From contig NW_027478162.1 in the NCBI RefSeq assembly GCF_051020975.1, forward strand, positions 4,214,501-4,278,500: DNA of 64,000 bases, read 5' to 3'. A program made the translations under genes and the position numbers. The stretch comes from Osmia lignaria lignaria (taxonomy: Eukaryota > Arthropoda > Insecta > Hymenoptera > Megachilidae). Of this stretch, positions 47,967-61,168 are shown piece after piece. How positions within the stretch are numbered: position 1 is the stretch's first letter; each line of letters opens with the position of its first letter. Under the pieces are notes generated by a model. It was not told where the DNA came from. It did no database searches and saw nothing but the letters and a program-made list of their open reading frames with translations.

Positions 47967-49576
47967 TTGCAGATTTATCTCAAGGGAAGGGGCCTAACGC
48001 ACATATTTCGAGATATTTCTTCTTCTTGTTGTTCTTCTTCTGCACAGCTAAGCTGGAAGTGGCATTTGCAGCTCGCAATAGTGCAGAGTTATCTCAAAGA
48101 AAGGGGCCACGGTGTTTCTGTATCTCTATTATGTTGGTGCGGCTTCGGAACTTTTAAATATCTTGATATATCTCGAGAACTACGCATCTGATCAAAAAAT
48201 ATCATAGAACGTAAAAGGTAGGAAACTTAATTCTCTACAAATAAGGTCTCTTAACACTTTGCCATAGCTCGCTTCGTTTCCGAGATATTTGCAGATTTAT
48301 CTCAAGGGAAGGGGCCTAACGGACATATTTCGAGATATTTTTGCTTCTTGTTGTTCTTCTTCTGCACAGCTAAACTGGAAGTGGCATTTCCAGCTCGCAA
48401 TAGTGCAGAGTTATCTCAAAGAGAGGGGCCACGGTGTTTCTGTATCTCTATTATGTTGGTGCGGCTTCGGAACTTTTAAATATCTTGATATATCTCGAGA
48501 ACTACGCATCTGATCAAAAAATATCATACAACATAAAAAGTAGGAAACTTAATTCTCTACAAAAAAGGTCTCTTAACATTTTGCGATAGCTCGCTTCGTT
48601 TCCGAGATATTTCCAGATTTATCTCAAGGGAAGGGGCCTGACGGACATATTTCGAGATATTTCTTCTTCTTGTTGTTCTTCTTCTGCACAGCTAAGCTGG
48701 AAGTGGCATTTGCGGCTCGCACTAGTGCAGAGTTATCTCAAAGAAAGGGGCCACGGTGTTTCTGTATCTCTATTATGTTGGTGCGGCTTCGGAACTTTTA
48801 AATATCTTGATATATCTCGAGAACTACGGGTCTGATTAAAAAATATCATAGAACATAAAAAGTAGGCAACATAATTCTCTACAAAAAAGGTCTCTTAACA
48901 TTTTGCCATAGCTCGCTTCGTTTCCGAGATATTTGCAGATTTATCTCAAGGGAAGGGGCCTGACGGACATATTTCGAGATATTTCTTCTTCTTGTTGTTC
49001 TTCTTCTGCACAGCTAAGCTGGAAGTGGCATTTGCGGCTCGCACTAGTGCAGAGTTATCTCAAAGAAAGGGGCCACGGTGTTTCTGTATCTCTATTATGT
49101 TGGTGCGGCTTCGGAACTTTTAAATATCTTGATATATCTCGAGAACTACGCATCTGATCAAAAAATATCATAGAACATGAAAAGTAGGAAACTTAATTCT
49201 CTACAAAAAAGGTCTCTTAACATTTTGCCATAGCTCTCTTCGTTTCCGAGATATTTGCAGATTTATCTCAAGGGAAGGGGCCTGACGGACATATTTCGAG
49301 ATATTTCTTCTTCTTGTTGTTCTTCTTCTGCACAGCTAAGCTGGAAGTGGCATTTGCAGCTCGCAATAGTGCAGAGTTATCTCAAAGAAAGGGGCCACGG
49401 TGTTTCTGTATCTCTATTATGTTGGTGCGGCTTCGGAACTTTTAAATATCTTGATATATCTCGAGAACTACGCGTCTGATCAAAAAATATCATAGAACAT
49501 AAAAAGTAGGAAACTTAATTCTCTACAAAAACGGTCTCTTAACATTTTGCCATAGCTCGCTTCGTTTCCGAGATAT
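47967..49576 (+). repeat. 5-monomer block duplicating 44747-46034 at 3220-bp spacing
   Basis: 47967 shares with 44747 the tail 'acgtaaaagg', 'aaataagg' and the rare 'aacactttgcc' (near 45033 and 48253). 48611 shares with 45391 the 'atatttccag' start and 'gaactacggg'. 48933 matches 45713. 48933, 49255 and the following 49577 recur as 56661, 56983 and 57305, 7728 bp (24 monomers) downstream. Confidence 0.82.
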
Positions 49577-52500
49577 TTGCAGATTTATCTCAAGGGAAGG
49601 GGCCTGACGGACATATTTCGAGATATTTCTTCTTCTTGTTGTTCTTCTTCTGCACAGCTAAGCTGGAAGTGGCATTTGCGGCTCGCACTAGTGCACAGTT
49701 ATCTCAAAGAAAGGGGCCACGGTGTTTCTGGATCTTTATTATGTTGGTGCGGCTTCGGAACTTTTAAATATCTCGATATATCTCGAAAACTACGCTTCTG
49801 ATCAAAAAATATCATAGAACATAAATTGTAGGAAACATAATTCTCTACAAAAAAGGTCTCTTAACATTTTGCCATAGCTCGCTTCGTTTCCGAGATATTT
49901 GCAGATATATCTCAAGGGAAGGGGCCTGACGGACATATTTCGAGATATTTCTTCTTCTTGTTGTTCTTCTTCTGCACAGCTAAGCTGGAAGTGGCATTTG
50001 CGGCTCGCACTAGTGCACAGTTATCTCAAAGAAAGGGGCCACGGTGTTTCTGTATCTCTATTATGTTGGTGCGGTTTCGGAACTTTTAAATATCTTGATA
50101 TATCTCGAGAACTACGCATCTGATCAAAAAATATCATAGAACGTAAAAAGTAGGAAACTTAATTCTCTACAAATAAGGTATCTTAACATTTTGCCATAGC
50201 TCGCTTCGTTTCCGAGATATTTGCGGATTTATGTCAAGGGAAGGGCCCTGACGGACATATTTCGAGATATTTCTTCTTCTTGTTGTTCTTCTTCTGCACA
50301 GCTAAGCTGGAAGTGGCATTTGCAGCTCGCAATAGTGCAGAGATATCTCAAAGAAAGGGGCCACGGTGTTTCTGTATCTCTATTATGTTGGTGCGGTTTC
50401 GGAACTTTTAAATATCTTGATATATCTCGAGAACTACGCATCTGATCAAAAAATATCATAGAACGTAAAAAGTAGGAAACTTAATTCTCTACAAATAAGG
50501 TCTCTTAACATTTTGCCATAGCTCGCTTCGTTTCCGAGATATTTGCAGATTTATGTCAAGGGAAGGGGCCTGACGGACATATTTCGAGATATTTCTTCTT
50601 CTTGTTGTTCTTCTTCTGCACAGCTAAGCTGGAAGTGGCATTTGCAGCTCGCAATAGTGCAGAGATATCTCAAAGAAAGGGGCCACGGTGTTTCTGTATC
50701 TCTATTATGTTGGTGCGGCTTCGGAACTTTTAAATATCTTGATATATCTCGAGAACTACGGGTCTGATCAAAAAATATCATAGAACATAAAAAGTAGGAA
50801 ACATAATTCTCTACAAAAAAGGTCTCTTAACATTTTGCCATAGCTCGCTTCGTTTCCGAGATATTTGCAGATTTATCTCAAGGGAAGGGGCCTGACGGAC
50901 ATATTTCGAGATATTTCTTCTTCTTGTTGTTCTTCTTCTGCACAGCTAAGCTGGAAGTGGCATTTCCAGCTCGCAATAGTGCAGAGTTATCTCAAAGAGA
51001 GGGGCCACGGTGTTTCTGTATCTCTATTATGTTGGTGCGGCTTCGGAACTTTTAAATATCTTGATATATCTCGAGAACTACGCATCAGATCAAAAAATAT
51101 CATAGAACATAAAAAGTAGCAAACTTAATTCTCTACAAAAAAGGTCTCTTAACATTTTGCCATAGCTCTCTTCGTTTCCGAGATATTTGCAGATTTATCT
51201 CAAGGGACGGGGCCTGACGGACATATTTCGAGATATTTCTTCTTCTTGATGTTCTTCTTCTGCACAGCTAAGCTGGAAGTGGCATTTGCAGCTCGCAATA
51301 GTGCAGAGTTATCTCAAAGAAAGGGGCCACGGTGTTTCTGTATCTCTATTATGTTGGTGCGGCTTCGGAACTTTTAAATATCTTGATATATCTCAAGAAC
51401 TACGCATCTGATCAAAAAATATCATAGAACATAAAAAGTAGGAAACCTAATTCTCTACAAAAAAGGTCTCTCAACATTTTGCCATAGCTCGCTTCGTTTC
51501 TGAGATATTTGCAGATTTATCTCAAGGGAAGGGGCCTGACGGACATATTTCGAGATATTTCTTCTTCTTGTTGTTCTTCTTCTGCACAGCTAAGCTGGAA
51601 GTGGCATTTGCGGCTCGCACTAGTGCAGAGTTATCTCAAAGAAAGGGGCCACGGTGCTTCTGTATCTCTATTATGTTGGTGCGGCTTTGGAACTTTTAAA
51701 TATCTCGATATATCTCGAAAACTACGCTTCTGACCAAAAAATATCATAGAACATAAATTGTAGGAAACATAATTCTCTACAAAAAAGGTCTCTTAACATT
51801 TTGCCATAGCTCGCTTCGTTTCCGAGATATTTGCAGATATATCTCAAGGGAAGGGGCCTGACGGACATATTTCGAGATATTTCTTCTTCTTGTTGTTCTT
51901 CTTCTGCACAGTTAAGCTGGAAGTGGCATTTACAGCTCGCAATAGTGCAGAGTTATCTCAAAGAAAGGGGCCACGGTGTTTCTGTATCTCTATTATGTTG
52001 GTGCGGCTTCGGAACTTTTAAATATCTTGATATATCTCGAGAACTACGCATCTGATCAAAAAATATCATAGAACATAAAAAGTAGGAACCTTAATTCTCT
52101 ACAAAAAAGGTCTCTTAACATTTTGCCATAGCTCGCTTCGTTTCCGAGATATTTGCAGATTTATCTCAAGGGAAGGGGCCTGACGGACATATTTCGAGAT
52201 ATTTCTTCTTCTTGTTGTTCTTCTTCTGCACAGCTAAGCTGGAAGTGGCATTTGCGGCTCGCACTAGTGCAGAGTTATCTCAAAGAAAGGGGCCACGGTG
52301 TTTCTGTATCTCTATTATGTTCGTGCAGCTTCGGAACTTTTAAATATCTCGATATATCTCGAAAACTACGCTTCTGATCAAAAAATATCATAGAACATAA
52401 ATTGTAGGAAACATAATTCTCTACAAAAAAGGTCTCTTAACATTTTGCCATAGTTCGCTTCGTTTCCGAGATATTTGCAGATATATCTCAAGGGAAGGGG

Positions 52501-52796
52501 CCTGACGGACATATTTCGAGATATTTCTTCTTCTTGTTGTTCTTCTTCTGCACAGCTAAGCTGGAAGTGGCATTTACAGCTCGCAATAGTGCAGAGTTAT
52601 CTCAAAGAAAGGGGCCACGGTGTTTCTGTATCTCTATTATGTTGGTGCGGCTTCGGAACTTTTAAATATCTTGATATATCTCGAGAACTACGCATCTGAT
52701 CAAAAAATATCATACAACATAAAAAGTAGGAAACTTAATTCTCTACAAAAAAGGTCTCTTAACATTTTGCCATAGCTCGCTTCGTTTCCGAGATAT
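49577..52796 (+). repeat. 10-monomer unit, copy 1 (3220 bp)
   Basis: Monomers 49577 to 50543 have counterparts exactly 3220 bp later: 'ctggatctttatt' (49577 and 52797), 'aaataaggtatc' (49899 and 53119), 'gcggatttatgtcaag' (50221 and 53441) and 'cagatttatgtcaag' with 'agagatatctc' (50543 and 53763). The second half differs between copies: here it is the block 51187-52152 copied from, or shared with, 35087-36052, followed by 52153 ('atgttcgtgcagc') and 52475. Confidence 0.82.
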
Positions 52797-55700
52797 TTCC
52801 AGATTTATCTCAAGGGAAGGGGCCTGACGGACATATTTCGAGATATTTCTTCTTCTTGTTGTTCTTCTTCTGCACAGCTAAGCTGGAAGTGGCATTTGCG
52901 GCTCGCACTAGTGCAGAGTTATCTCAAAGAAAGGGGCCACGGTGTTTCTGGATCTTTATTATGTTGGTGCGGCTTCGGAACTTTTAAATATCTCGATATA
53001 TCTCGAAAACTACGCTTCTGATCAAAAAATATCATAGAACATAAATTGTAGGAAACATAATTCTCTACAAAAAAGGTCTCTTAACATTTTGCCATAGCTC
53101 GCTTCGTTTCCGAGATATTTGCAGATATATCTCAAGGGAAGGGGCCTGACGGACATATTTCGAGATATTTCTTCTTCTTGTTGTTCTTCTTCTGCACAGC
53201 TAAGCTGGAAGTGGCATTTGCGGCTCGCACTAGTGCAGAGTTATCTCAAAGAAAGGGGCCACGGTGTTTCTGTATCTCTATTATGTTGGTGCGGCTTCGG
53301 AACTTTTAAATATCTTGATATATCTCGAGAACTACGCATCTGATCAAAAAATATCATAGAACGTAAGAAGTAGGAAACTTAATTCTCTACAAATAAGGTA
53401 TCTTAACATTTTGCCATAGCTCGCTTCGTTTCCGAGATATTTGCGGATTTATGTCAAGGGAAGGGGCCTGACGGACATATTTCGAGATATTTCTTCTTCT
53501 TGTTGTTCTTCTTCTGCACAGCTAAGCTGGAAGTGGCATTTGCAGCTCGCAATAGTGCAGAGATATCTCAAAGAAAGGGGCCACGGTGTTTCTGTATCTC
53601 TATTATGTTGGTGCGGTTTCGGAACTTTTAAATATCTTGATATATCTCGAGAACTACGCATCTGATCAAAAAATATCATAGAACGTAAAAAGTAGGAAAC
53701 TTAATTCTCTACAAATAAGGTCTCTTAACATTTTGCCATAGCTCGCTTCGTTTCCGAGATATTTGCAGATTTATGTCAAGGGAAGGGGCCTGACGGACAT
53801 ATTTCGAGATATTTCTTCTTCTTGTTGTTCTTCTTCTGCACAGCTAAGCTGGAAGTGGCATTTGCAGCTCGCAATAGTGCAGAGATATCTCAAAGAAAGG
53901 GGCCACGGTGTTTCTGTATCTCTATTATGTTGGTGCGGCTTCGGAACTTTTAAATATCTTGATATATCTCGAGAACTACGGGTCTGATCAAAAAATATCA
54001 TAGAACATAAAAAGTAGGAAACATAATTCTCTACAAAAAAGGTCTCTTAACATTTTGCCATAGCTCGCTTCGTTTCCGAGATATTTGCAGATTTATCTCA
54101 AGGGAAGGGGCCTGACGGACATATTTCGAGATATTTCTTCTTCTTGTTGTTCTTCTTCTGCACAGCTAAGCTGGAAGTGGCATTTGCGGCTCGCACTAGT
54201 GCAGAGTTATCTCAAAGAAAGGGGCCACGGTGTTTCTGTATCTCTATTATGTTGGTGCGGCTTCGGAACTTTTAAATATCTTGATATATCTCGAGAACTA
54301 CGGGTCTGATCAAAAAATATCATTGAACATAAAAAGTAGGAAACATAATTCTCTACAAAAAAGGTCTCTTAACATTTTGCCATAGCTCGCTTCGTTTCCG
54401 AGATATTTGCAGATTTATCTCAAGGGAAGGGGCCTGACGGACATATTTCGAGATATTTCTTCTTCTTGTTGTTCTTCTTCTGCACAGCTAAGCTGGAAGT
54501 GGCATTTGCGGCTCGCACTAGTGCAGAGTTATCTCAAAGAAAGGGGCCACGGTGTTTCTGTATCTCTATTATGTTGGTGCGGCTTCGGAACTTTTAAATA
54601 TCTTGATATATCTCGAGAACTACGCATCTGATCAAAAAATATCATAGGACATGAAAAGTAGGAAACTTAATTCTCTACAAAAAAGGTCTCTTAACATTTT
54701 GCCATAGCTCTCTTCGTTTCCGAGATATTTGCAGATTTATCTCAAGGGAAGGGGCCTGACGGACATATTTCGAGATATTTCTTCTTCTTGTTGTTCTTCT
54801 TCTGCACAGCTAAGCTGGAAGTGGCATTTGCAGCTCGCAATAGTGCAGAGTTATCTCAAAGAAAGGGGCCACGGTGTTTCTGTATCTCTATTATGTTGGT
54901 GCGGCTTCGGAACTTTTAAATATCTTGATATATCTCGAGAACTACGCGTCTGATCAAAAAATATCATAGAACATAAAAAGTAGGAAACTTAATTCTGTAC
55001 AAAAACGGTCTCTTAACATTTTGCCATAGCTCGCTTCGTTTCCGAGATATTTGCAGATTTATCTCAAGGGAAGGGGCCTGGCGGACATATTTCGAGATAT
55101 TTCTTCTTCTTGTTGTTCTTCTTCTGCACAGCTAAGCTGGAAGTGGCATTTGCAGCTCGCAATAGTGCAGAGATATCTCAAAGAAAGGGGCCACGGTGTT
55201 TCTGTATCTCTATTATGTTGGTGCGGTTTCGGAACTTTTAAATATCTTGATATATCTCGAGAACTACGCATCTGATCAAAAAATATCATAGAACGTAAAA
55301 AGTAGGAAACTTAATTCTCTACAAATAAGGTCTCTTAACATTTTGCCATAGCTCGCTTCGTTTCCGAGATATTTGCAGATTTATGTCAAGGGAAGGGGCC
55401 TGACGGACATATTTCGAGATATTTCTTCTTCTTGTTGTTCTTCTTCTGCACAGCTAAGCTGGAAGTGGCATTTGCGGCTCGCACTAGTGCACAGTTATCT
55501 CAAAGAAAGGGGCCACGGTGTTTCTGTATCTTTATTATGTTGGTGCGGCTTCGGAACTTTTAAATATCTCGATATATCTCGAAAACTACGCTTCTGATCA
55601 AAAAATATCATAGAACATAAATTGTAGGAAACATAATTCTCTACAAAAAACGTCTCTTAACATTTTGCCATAGCTCGCTTCGTTTCCGAGATATTTGCAG

Positions 55701-56016
55701 ATTCAGCTCAAAGGAACTGGCCTGACGGACATATTTCGAGATATTTCTTCTTCTTGTTGTTCTTCTTCTGCACACCTAAACTGGAAGTGGCATTTCCAGC
55801 TCGCAATAGTGCAGAGTTATCTCAAAGAAAGGGGCCACGGTGTTTCTGTATCTCTATTATGTTGGTGCGGCTTCGGAACTTTTAAATATCTTGATATATC
55901 TCGAGAACTACGCATCTGATCAAAAAATATCATAGAACATAAAAAGTAGGAAACGTAATTCTCTACAAAAAAGGTCTCTTAACATTTTGCCATAGCTCTC
56001 TTCGTTTCCGAGATAT
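52797..56016 (+). repeat. 10-monomer unit, copy 2 (3220 bp)
   Basis: The first four monomers repeat 49577-50864. The remaining six are of other types: 54085 and 54407 ('gcactag' types), 54729 ('gaactacgcgtc' with 'aaaacggtc', also at 49255 and 56983), 55051 ('ctggcggac', 'agagatatctc'), 55373 ('cagatttatgtc' with haplotype B) and 55695 ('cagattcagctcaaagg', 'gcacacctaaac'). 55373-55694 recurs in type at 60525. Confidence 0.82.
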
Positions 56017-57948
56017 TTGCAGATTTATCTCAAGGGAAGGGGCCTAACGGACATATTTCGAAATATTTCTTCATCTTGTTGTTCTTCTTCTGCACAGCTA
56101 AGCTGGAAGTGGCATTTGCAGCTCGCAAAAGTGCAGAGTTATCTCAAAGAAAGGGGCCACGGTGTTTCTGTATCTCTATTATGTTGGTGCGGCTTCGGAA
56201 CTTTTAAATATCTTGATATATCTCGAGAACTACGCATCTGATCAAAAAATAGCATAGAACATAAAAAGTAGGAAACTTAATTCTCTACTAAAAAGGTCTC
56301 TTAACATTTTGCCATAGCTCGCTTCGTTTCCGAGATATTTGCAGATTTATGTCAAGGGAAGGGGCCTAACGGACATATTTCGAGATATTTTTGCTTCTTG
56401 TTGTTCTTCTTCTGCACAGCTAAACTGGAAGTGGCATTTCCAGCTCGCAATAGTGCAGAGTTATCTCAAAGAGAGGGGCCACGGTGTTTCTGTATCTCTA
56501 TTATGTTGGTGCGGCTTCGGAACTTTTAAATATCTTGATATATCTCGAGAACTACGCATCTGATCAAAAAATATCATAGAACATAAAAAGTAGGAAACTT
56601 AATTCTCTACAAAAAAGGTCTCTTAACATTTTGCCATAGCTCGCTTCGTTTCCGAGATATTTGCAGATTTATCTCAAGGGAAGGGGCCTGACGGACATAT
56701 TTCGAGATATTTCTTCTTCTAGTTGTTCTTCTTCTGCACAGCTAAGCTGGAAGTGGCATTTGCGGCTCGCACTAGTGCAGAGTTATCTCAAAGAAAGGGG
56801 CCACGGTGTTTCTGTATCTCTATTATGTTGGTGCGGCTTCTGAACTTTTAAATATCTTGATATATCTCGAGAACTACGCATCTGATCAAAAAATATCATA
56901 GAACATGAAAAGTAGGAAACTTAATTCTCTACAAAAAAGGTCTCTTAACATTTTGCCATAGCTCTCTTCGTTTCCGAGATATTTGCAGATTTATCTCAAG
57001 GGAAGGGGCCTGACGGACATATTTCGAGATATTTCTTCTTCTTGTTGTTCTTCTTCTGCACAGCTAAGCTGGAAGTGGCATTTGCAGCTCGCAATAGTGC
57101 AGAGTTATCTCAAAGAAAGGGGCCACGGTGTTTCTGTATCTCTATTATGTTGGTGCGGCTTCGGAACTTTTAAATATCTTGATATATCTCGAGAACTACG
57201 CGTCTGATCAAAAAATATCATAGAACATAAAAAGTAGGAAACTTAATTCTCTACAAAAACGGTCTCTTAACATTTTGCCATAGCTCGCTTCGTTTCCGAG
57301 ATATTTGCAGATTTATCTCATCGGAAGGGGCCTGACGGACATATTTCGAGATATTTCTTCTTCTTGTTGTTGTTCTTCTGCACAGCTAAGCTGGAAGTGG
57401 CATTTGCGGCTCGCACTAGTGCACAGTTATCTCAAAGAAAGGGGCCACGGTGTTTCTGGATCTTTATTATGTTGGTGCGGCTTCGGAACTTTTAAATATC
57501 TCGATATATCTCGAAAACTACGCTTCTGATCAAAAAATATCATAGAACATAAATTGTAGGAAACATAATTCTCTACAATAAACGTCTCTTAACATTTTGC
57601 CATAGCTCGCTTCGTTTCCGAGATATTTGCAGATTCAGCTCAAAGGAACTGGCCTGACGGACATATTTCGAGATATTTCTTCTTCTTGTTGTTCTTCCTC
57701 TGCACAGCTAAGCTGGAAGTGGCATTTGCGGCTCGCAATAGTGCAGAGTTATCTCAAAGAAAGGGGCCACGGTGTTTCTGTATCTCTATTATGTTGGTGC
57801 GGCTTCGGAACTTTTAAATATCTCGATATATCTCGAAAACTACGCTTCTGATCAAAAAATATCATAGAACATAAAAAGTAGGAAACTTAATTCTCTACAA
57901 AAACGGTCTCTTAACATTTTGCCATAGCTCGCTTCGTTTCCGAGATAT
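56017..57948 (+). repeat. 6 monomers with links to 47.6-49.9 kb
   Basis: 56017 shares 'tttcgaaatat' and 'cttcatcttg' with 47645. 56339 is an 'atatttttgc' monomer with a 'atgtcaag' 5' end, so it is a hybrid of two types. 56661 has 'cttctgaac' in place of 'cttcggaac'. 56661, 56983 and 57305 follow the order of 48933, 49255 and 49577 ('catgaaaag', 'gaactacgcgtc', 'ctggatctttatt'). 57305 has a private 'ctcatcggaagg' and 'ttgttgttgttc'. 57627 carries the 'cagattcagctc' 5' type with a haplotype B end. Confidence 0.82.
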
Positions 57949-59236
57949 TTGCAGATTTATCCCAAGGGAAGGGGCCTGACGGACATATTTCGAGATATTT
58001 CTTCTTCTTGTTGTTCTTCTTCTGCACAGCAAAGCTGGAAGTGGCATTTGCGGCTCGCACTAGTGCACAGTTATCTCAAAGAGAGGGGCCACGGTGTTTC
58101 TGTATCTCTATTATGTTGGTGCGGCTTCGGAAGTTTTAAATATCTTGATATATCTCGAGAACTACGCATCTGATCAAAAAATATCATAGAGCGTAAAAAG
58201 TAGGAAACTTAATTCTCTACAAATAAGGTCTCTTAACATTTTGCCATAGCTCGCTTCGTTTCCGAGATATTTGCAGATTTATGTCAAGGGAAGGGGCCTG
58301 ACGGACATATTTCGAGATATTTCTTCTTCTTGTTGTTCTTCTTCTGCACAGCTAAGCTGGAAGTGGCATTTGCAGCTCGCAATAGTGCAGAGATATCTCA
58401 AAGAAAGGGGCCACGGTGTTTCTGTATCTCTATTATGTTGGTGCGGTTTCGGAACTTTTAAATATCTTGATATATCTCGAGAACTACGCATCTGATCAAA
58501 AAATATCATAGAACGTAAAAAGTAGGAAACTTAATTCTCTACAAATAAGGTCTCTTAACATTTTGCCATAGCTCGCTTCGTTTCCGAGATATTTGCAGAT
58601 TTATGTCAAGGGAAGGGGCCTGACGGACATATTTCGAGATATTTCTTCTTCTTGTTGTTCTTCTTCTGCCCAGCTAAGCTGGAAGTGGCATTTGCAGCTC
58701 GCACTAGTGCAGAGTTATCTCAAAGAAAGGGGCCACGGTGTTTCTGTATCTCTATTATGTTGGTGCGGCTTCGGAACTTTTAAATATCTTGATATATCTC
58801 GAGAACTACGCATCTGATCAAAAAATATCATAGAACATGAAAAGTAGGAAACTTAATTCTCTACAAAAAAGGTCGCTTAACATTTTGCCATAGCTCTCTT
58901 CGTTTCCGAGATATTTGCAGATTTATCTCAAGGGAAGGGGCCTGACGGACATATTTCGAGATATTTCTTCTTCTTGTTGTTCTCCTTCTGCACAGCTAAG
59001 CTGGAAGTGGCATTTGCAGCTCGCAATAGTGCAGAGTTATCTCAAAGAAAGGGGCCACGGTGTTTCTGTATCTCTATTATGTTGGTGCGGCTTCGGAACT
59101 TTTAAATATCTTGATATATCTCGAGAACTACGCGTCTCATCAAAAAATATCATAGAACATAAAAAGTAGGAAACTTATTTCTCTACAAAAACGGTCTCTT
59201 AACATTTTGCCATAGCTCGCTTCGTTTCCGAGATAT
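57949..59236 (+). repeat. 4-mer HOR (1288 bp), copy 1
   Basis: Four monomers (57949, 58271, 58593, 58915), with markers 'gcacagttatc' with 'cggaagtttt'; 'atgtcaag' with 'agagatatctc' and 'gcggtttcgg'; 'ttctgcccagc'; and 'gttctccttctg' with 'cgtctcatc' and an upstream 'aggtcgctt'. All recur 1288 bp later in the same order. Private to this copy are 'tatcccaagg', 'cacagcaaagc' and 'atagagcgtaa' in the first monomer. Confidence 0.92.
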
Positions 59237-60524
59237 TTGCAGATTTATCTCAAGGGAAGGGGCCTGACGGACATATTTCGAGATATTTCTTCTTCTTGTT
59301 GTTCTTCTTCTGCACAGCTAAGCTGGAAGTGGCATTTGCGGCTCGCACTAGTGCACAGTTATCTCAAAGAGAGGGGCCACGGTGTTTCTGTATCTCTATT
59401 ATGTTGGTGCGGCTTCGGAAGTTTTAAATATCTTGATATATCTCGAGAACTACGCATCTGATCAAAAAATATTATAGAACGTAAAAAGTAGGAAACTTAA
59501 TTCTCTACAAATAAGGTCTCTTAACATTTTGCCATAGCTCGCTTCGTTTCCGAGATATTTGCAGATTTATGTCAAGGGAAGGGGCCTGACGGACATATTT
59601 CGAGATATTTCTTCTTCTTGTTGTTCTTCTTCTGCACAGCTAAGCTGGAAGTGGCATTTGCAGCTCGCAATAGTGCAGAGATATCTCAAAGAAAGGGGCC
59701 ACGGTGTTTCTGTATCTCTATTATGTTGGTGCGGTTTCGGAACTTTTAAATATCTTGATATATCTCGAGAACTACGCATCTGATCAAAAAATATCATAGA
59801 ACGTAAAAAGTAGGAAACTTAATTCTCTACAAATAAGGTCTCTTAACATTTTGCCATAGCTCGCTTCGTTTCCGAGATATTTGCAGATTTATGTCAAGGG
59901 AAGGGGCCTGACGGACATATTTCGAGATATTTCTTCTTCTTGTTGTTCTTCTTCTGCCCAGCTAAGCTGGAAGTGGCATTTGCAGCTCGCACTAGTGCAG
60001 AGTTATCTCAAAGAAAGGGGCCACGGTGTTTCTGTATCTCTATTATGTTGGTGCGGCTTCGGAACTTTTAAATATCTTGATATATCTCGAGAACTACGCA
60101 TCTGATCAAAAAATATCATAGAACATGAAAAGTAGGAAACTTAATTCTCTACAAAAAAGGTCGCTTAACATTTTGCCATAGCTCTCTTCGTTTCCGAGAT
60201 ATTTGCAGATTTATCTCAAGGGAAGGGGCCTGACGGACATATTTCGAGATATTTCTTCTTCTTGTTGTTCTCCTTCTGCACAGCTAAGCTGGAAGTGGCA
60301 TTTGCAGCTCGCAATAGTGCAGAGTTATCTCAAAGAAAGGGGCCACGGTGTTTCTGTATCTCTATTATGTTGGTGCGGCTTCGGAACTTTTAAATATCTT
60401 GATATATCTCGAGAACTACGCGTCTCATCAAAAAATATCATAGAACATAAAAAGTAGGAAACTTAATTCTCTACAAAAACGGTCTCTTAACATTTTGCCA
60501 TAGCTCGCTTCGTTTCCGAGATAT
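59237..60524 (+). repeat. 4-mer HOR (1288 bp), copy 2
   Basis: This is a near-perfect repeat of 57949-59236 with all the same marker variants. Differences seen are few: the first monomer lacks the private changes of 57949 and has 'aatattatag' near 59470, and the fourth reads 'aaacttaatt' where copy 1 reads 'aaacttattt' (near 59173). This is the shortest clean HOR in the window. Confidence 0.92.
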
Positions 60525-61168
60525 TTGCAGATTTATGTCAAGGGAAGGGGCCTGACGGACATATTTCGAGATATTTCTTCTTCTTGTTGTTCTTCTTCTG
60601 CACAGCTAAGCTGGAAGTGGCATTTGCGGCTCGCACTAGTGCACAGTTATCTCAAAGAAAGGGGCCACGGTGTTTCTGTATCTTTATTATGTTGGTGCGG
60701 CTTCGGAACTTTTAAATATCTCGATATATCTCGAAAACTACGCTTCTGATCAAAAAATATCATAGAACATAAATTGTAGGAAACATAATTCTCTACAAAA
60801 AACGTCTCTTAACATTTTGCCATAGCTCGCTTCGTTTCCGAGATATTTGCAGATTCAGCTCAAAGGAACTGGCCTGACGGACATATTTCGAGATATTTCT
60901 TCTTCTTGTTGTTCTTCCTCTGCACAGCTAAGCTGGAAGTGGCATTTGCAGCTCGCAATAGTGCAGAGTTATCTCAAAGAAAGGGGCCACGGTGTTTCTG
61001 TATCTCCATTATGTTGGTGCGGCTTCGGAACTTTTAAATATCTTGATATATCTCGAGAACTACGCATCTGATCAAAAAATATCATAGAACATAAAAAGTA
61101 GGAAACTTAATTCTCTACAAAAAAGGTCTCTTAACATTTTGCCATAGCTCGCTTCGTTTCCGAGATAT
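60525..61168 (+). repeat. 2 monomers matching 55373-56016 in type
   Basis: 60525 has 'atgtcaag', 'gcacagttatc', 'ctgtatctttatt' and a haplotype B end, as does 55373. 60847 has the 'cagattcagctcaaagg' 5' end, as does 55695, and a private 'atctccattatg'. Both 5' 'cagattcagctc' monomers follow an 'aaaaaacgtctc' tail, the usual partner of that type. Confidence 0.82.

Noticed and set aside
31249..59797. 76-codon minus-strand frames, for example at 31249-31479, 50229-50459, 58279-58509 and 59567-59797
   Set aside because: They appear only in monomers where a single change removes a stop on the minus strand (for example 'agagatatctc'). They are otherwise closed and have no recognisable product.
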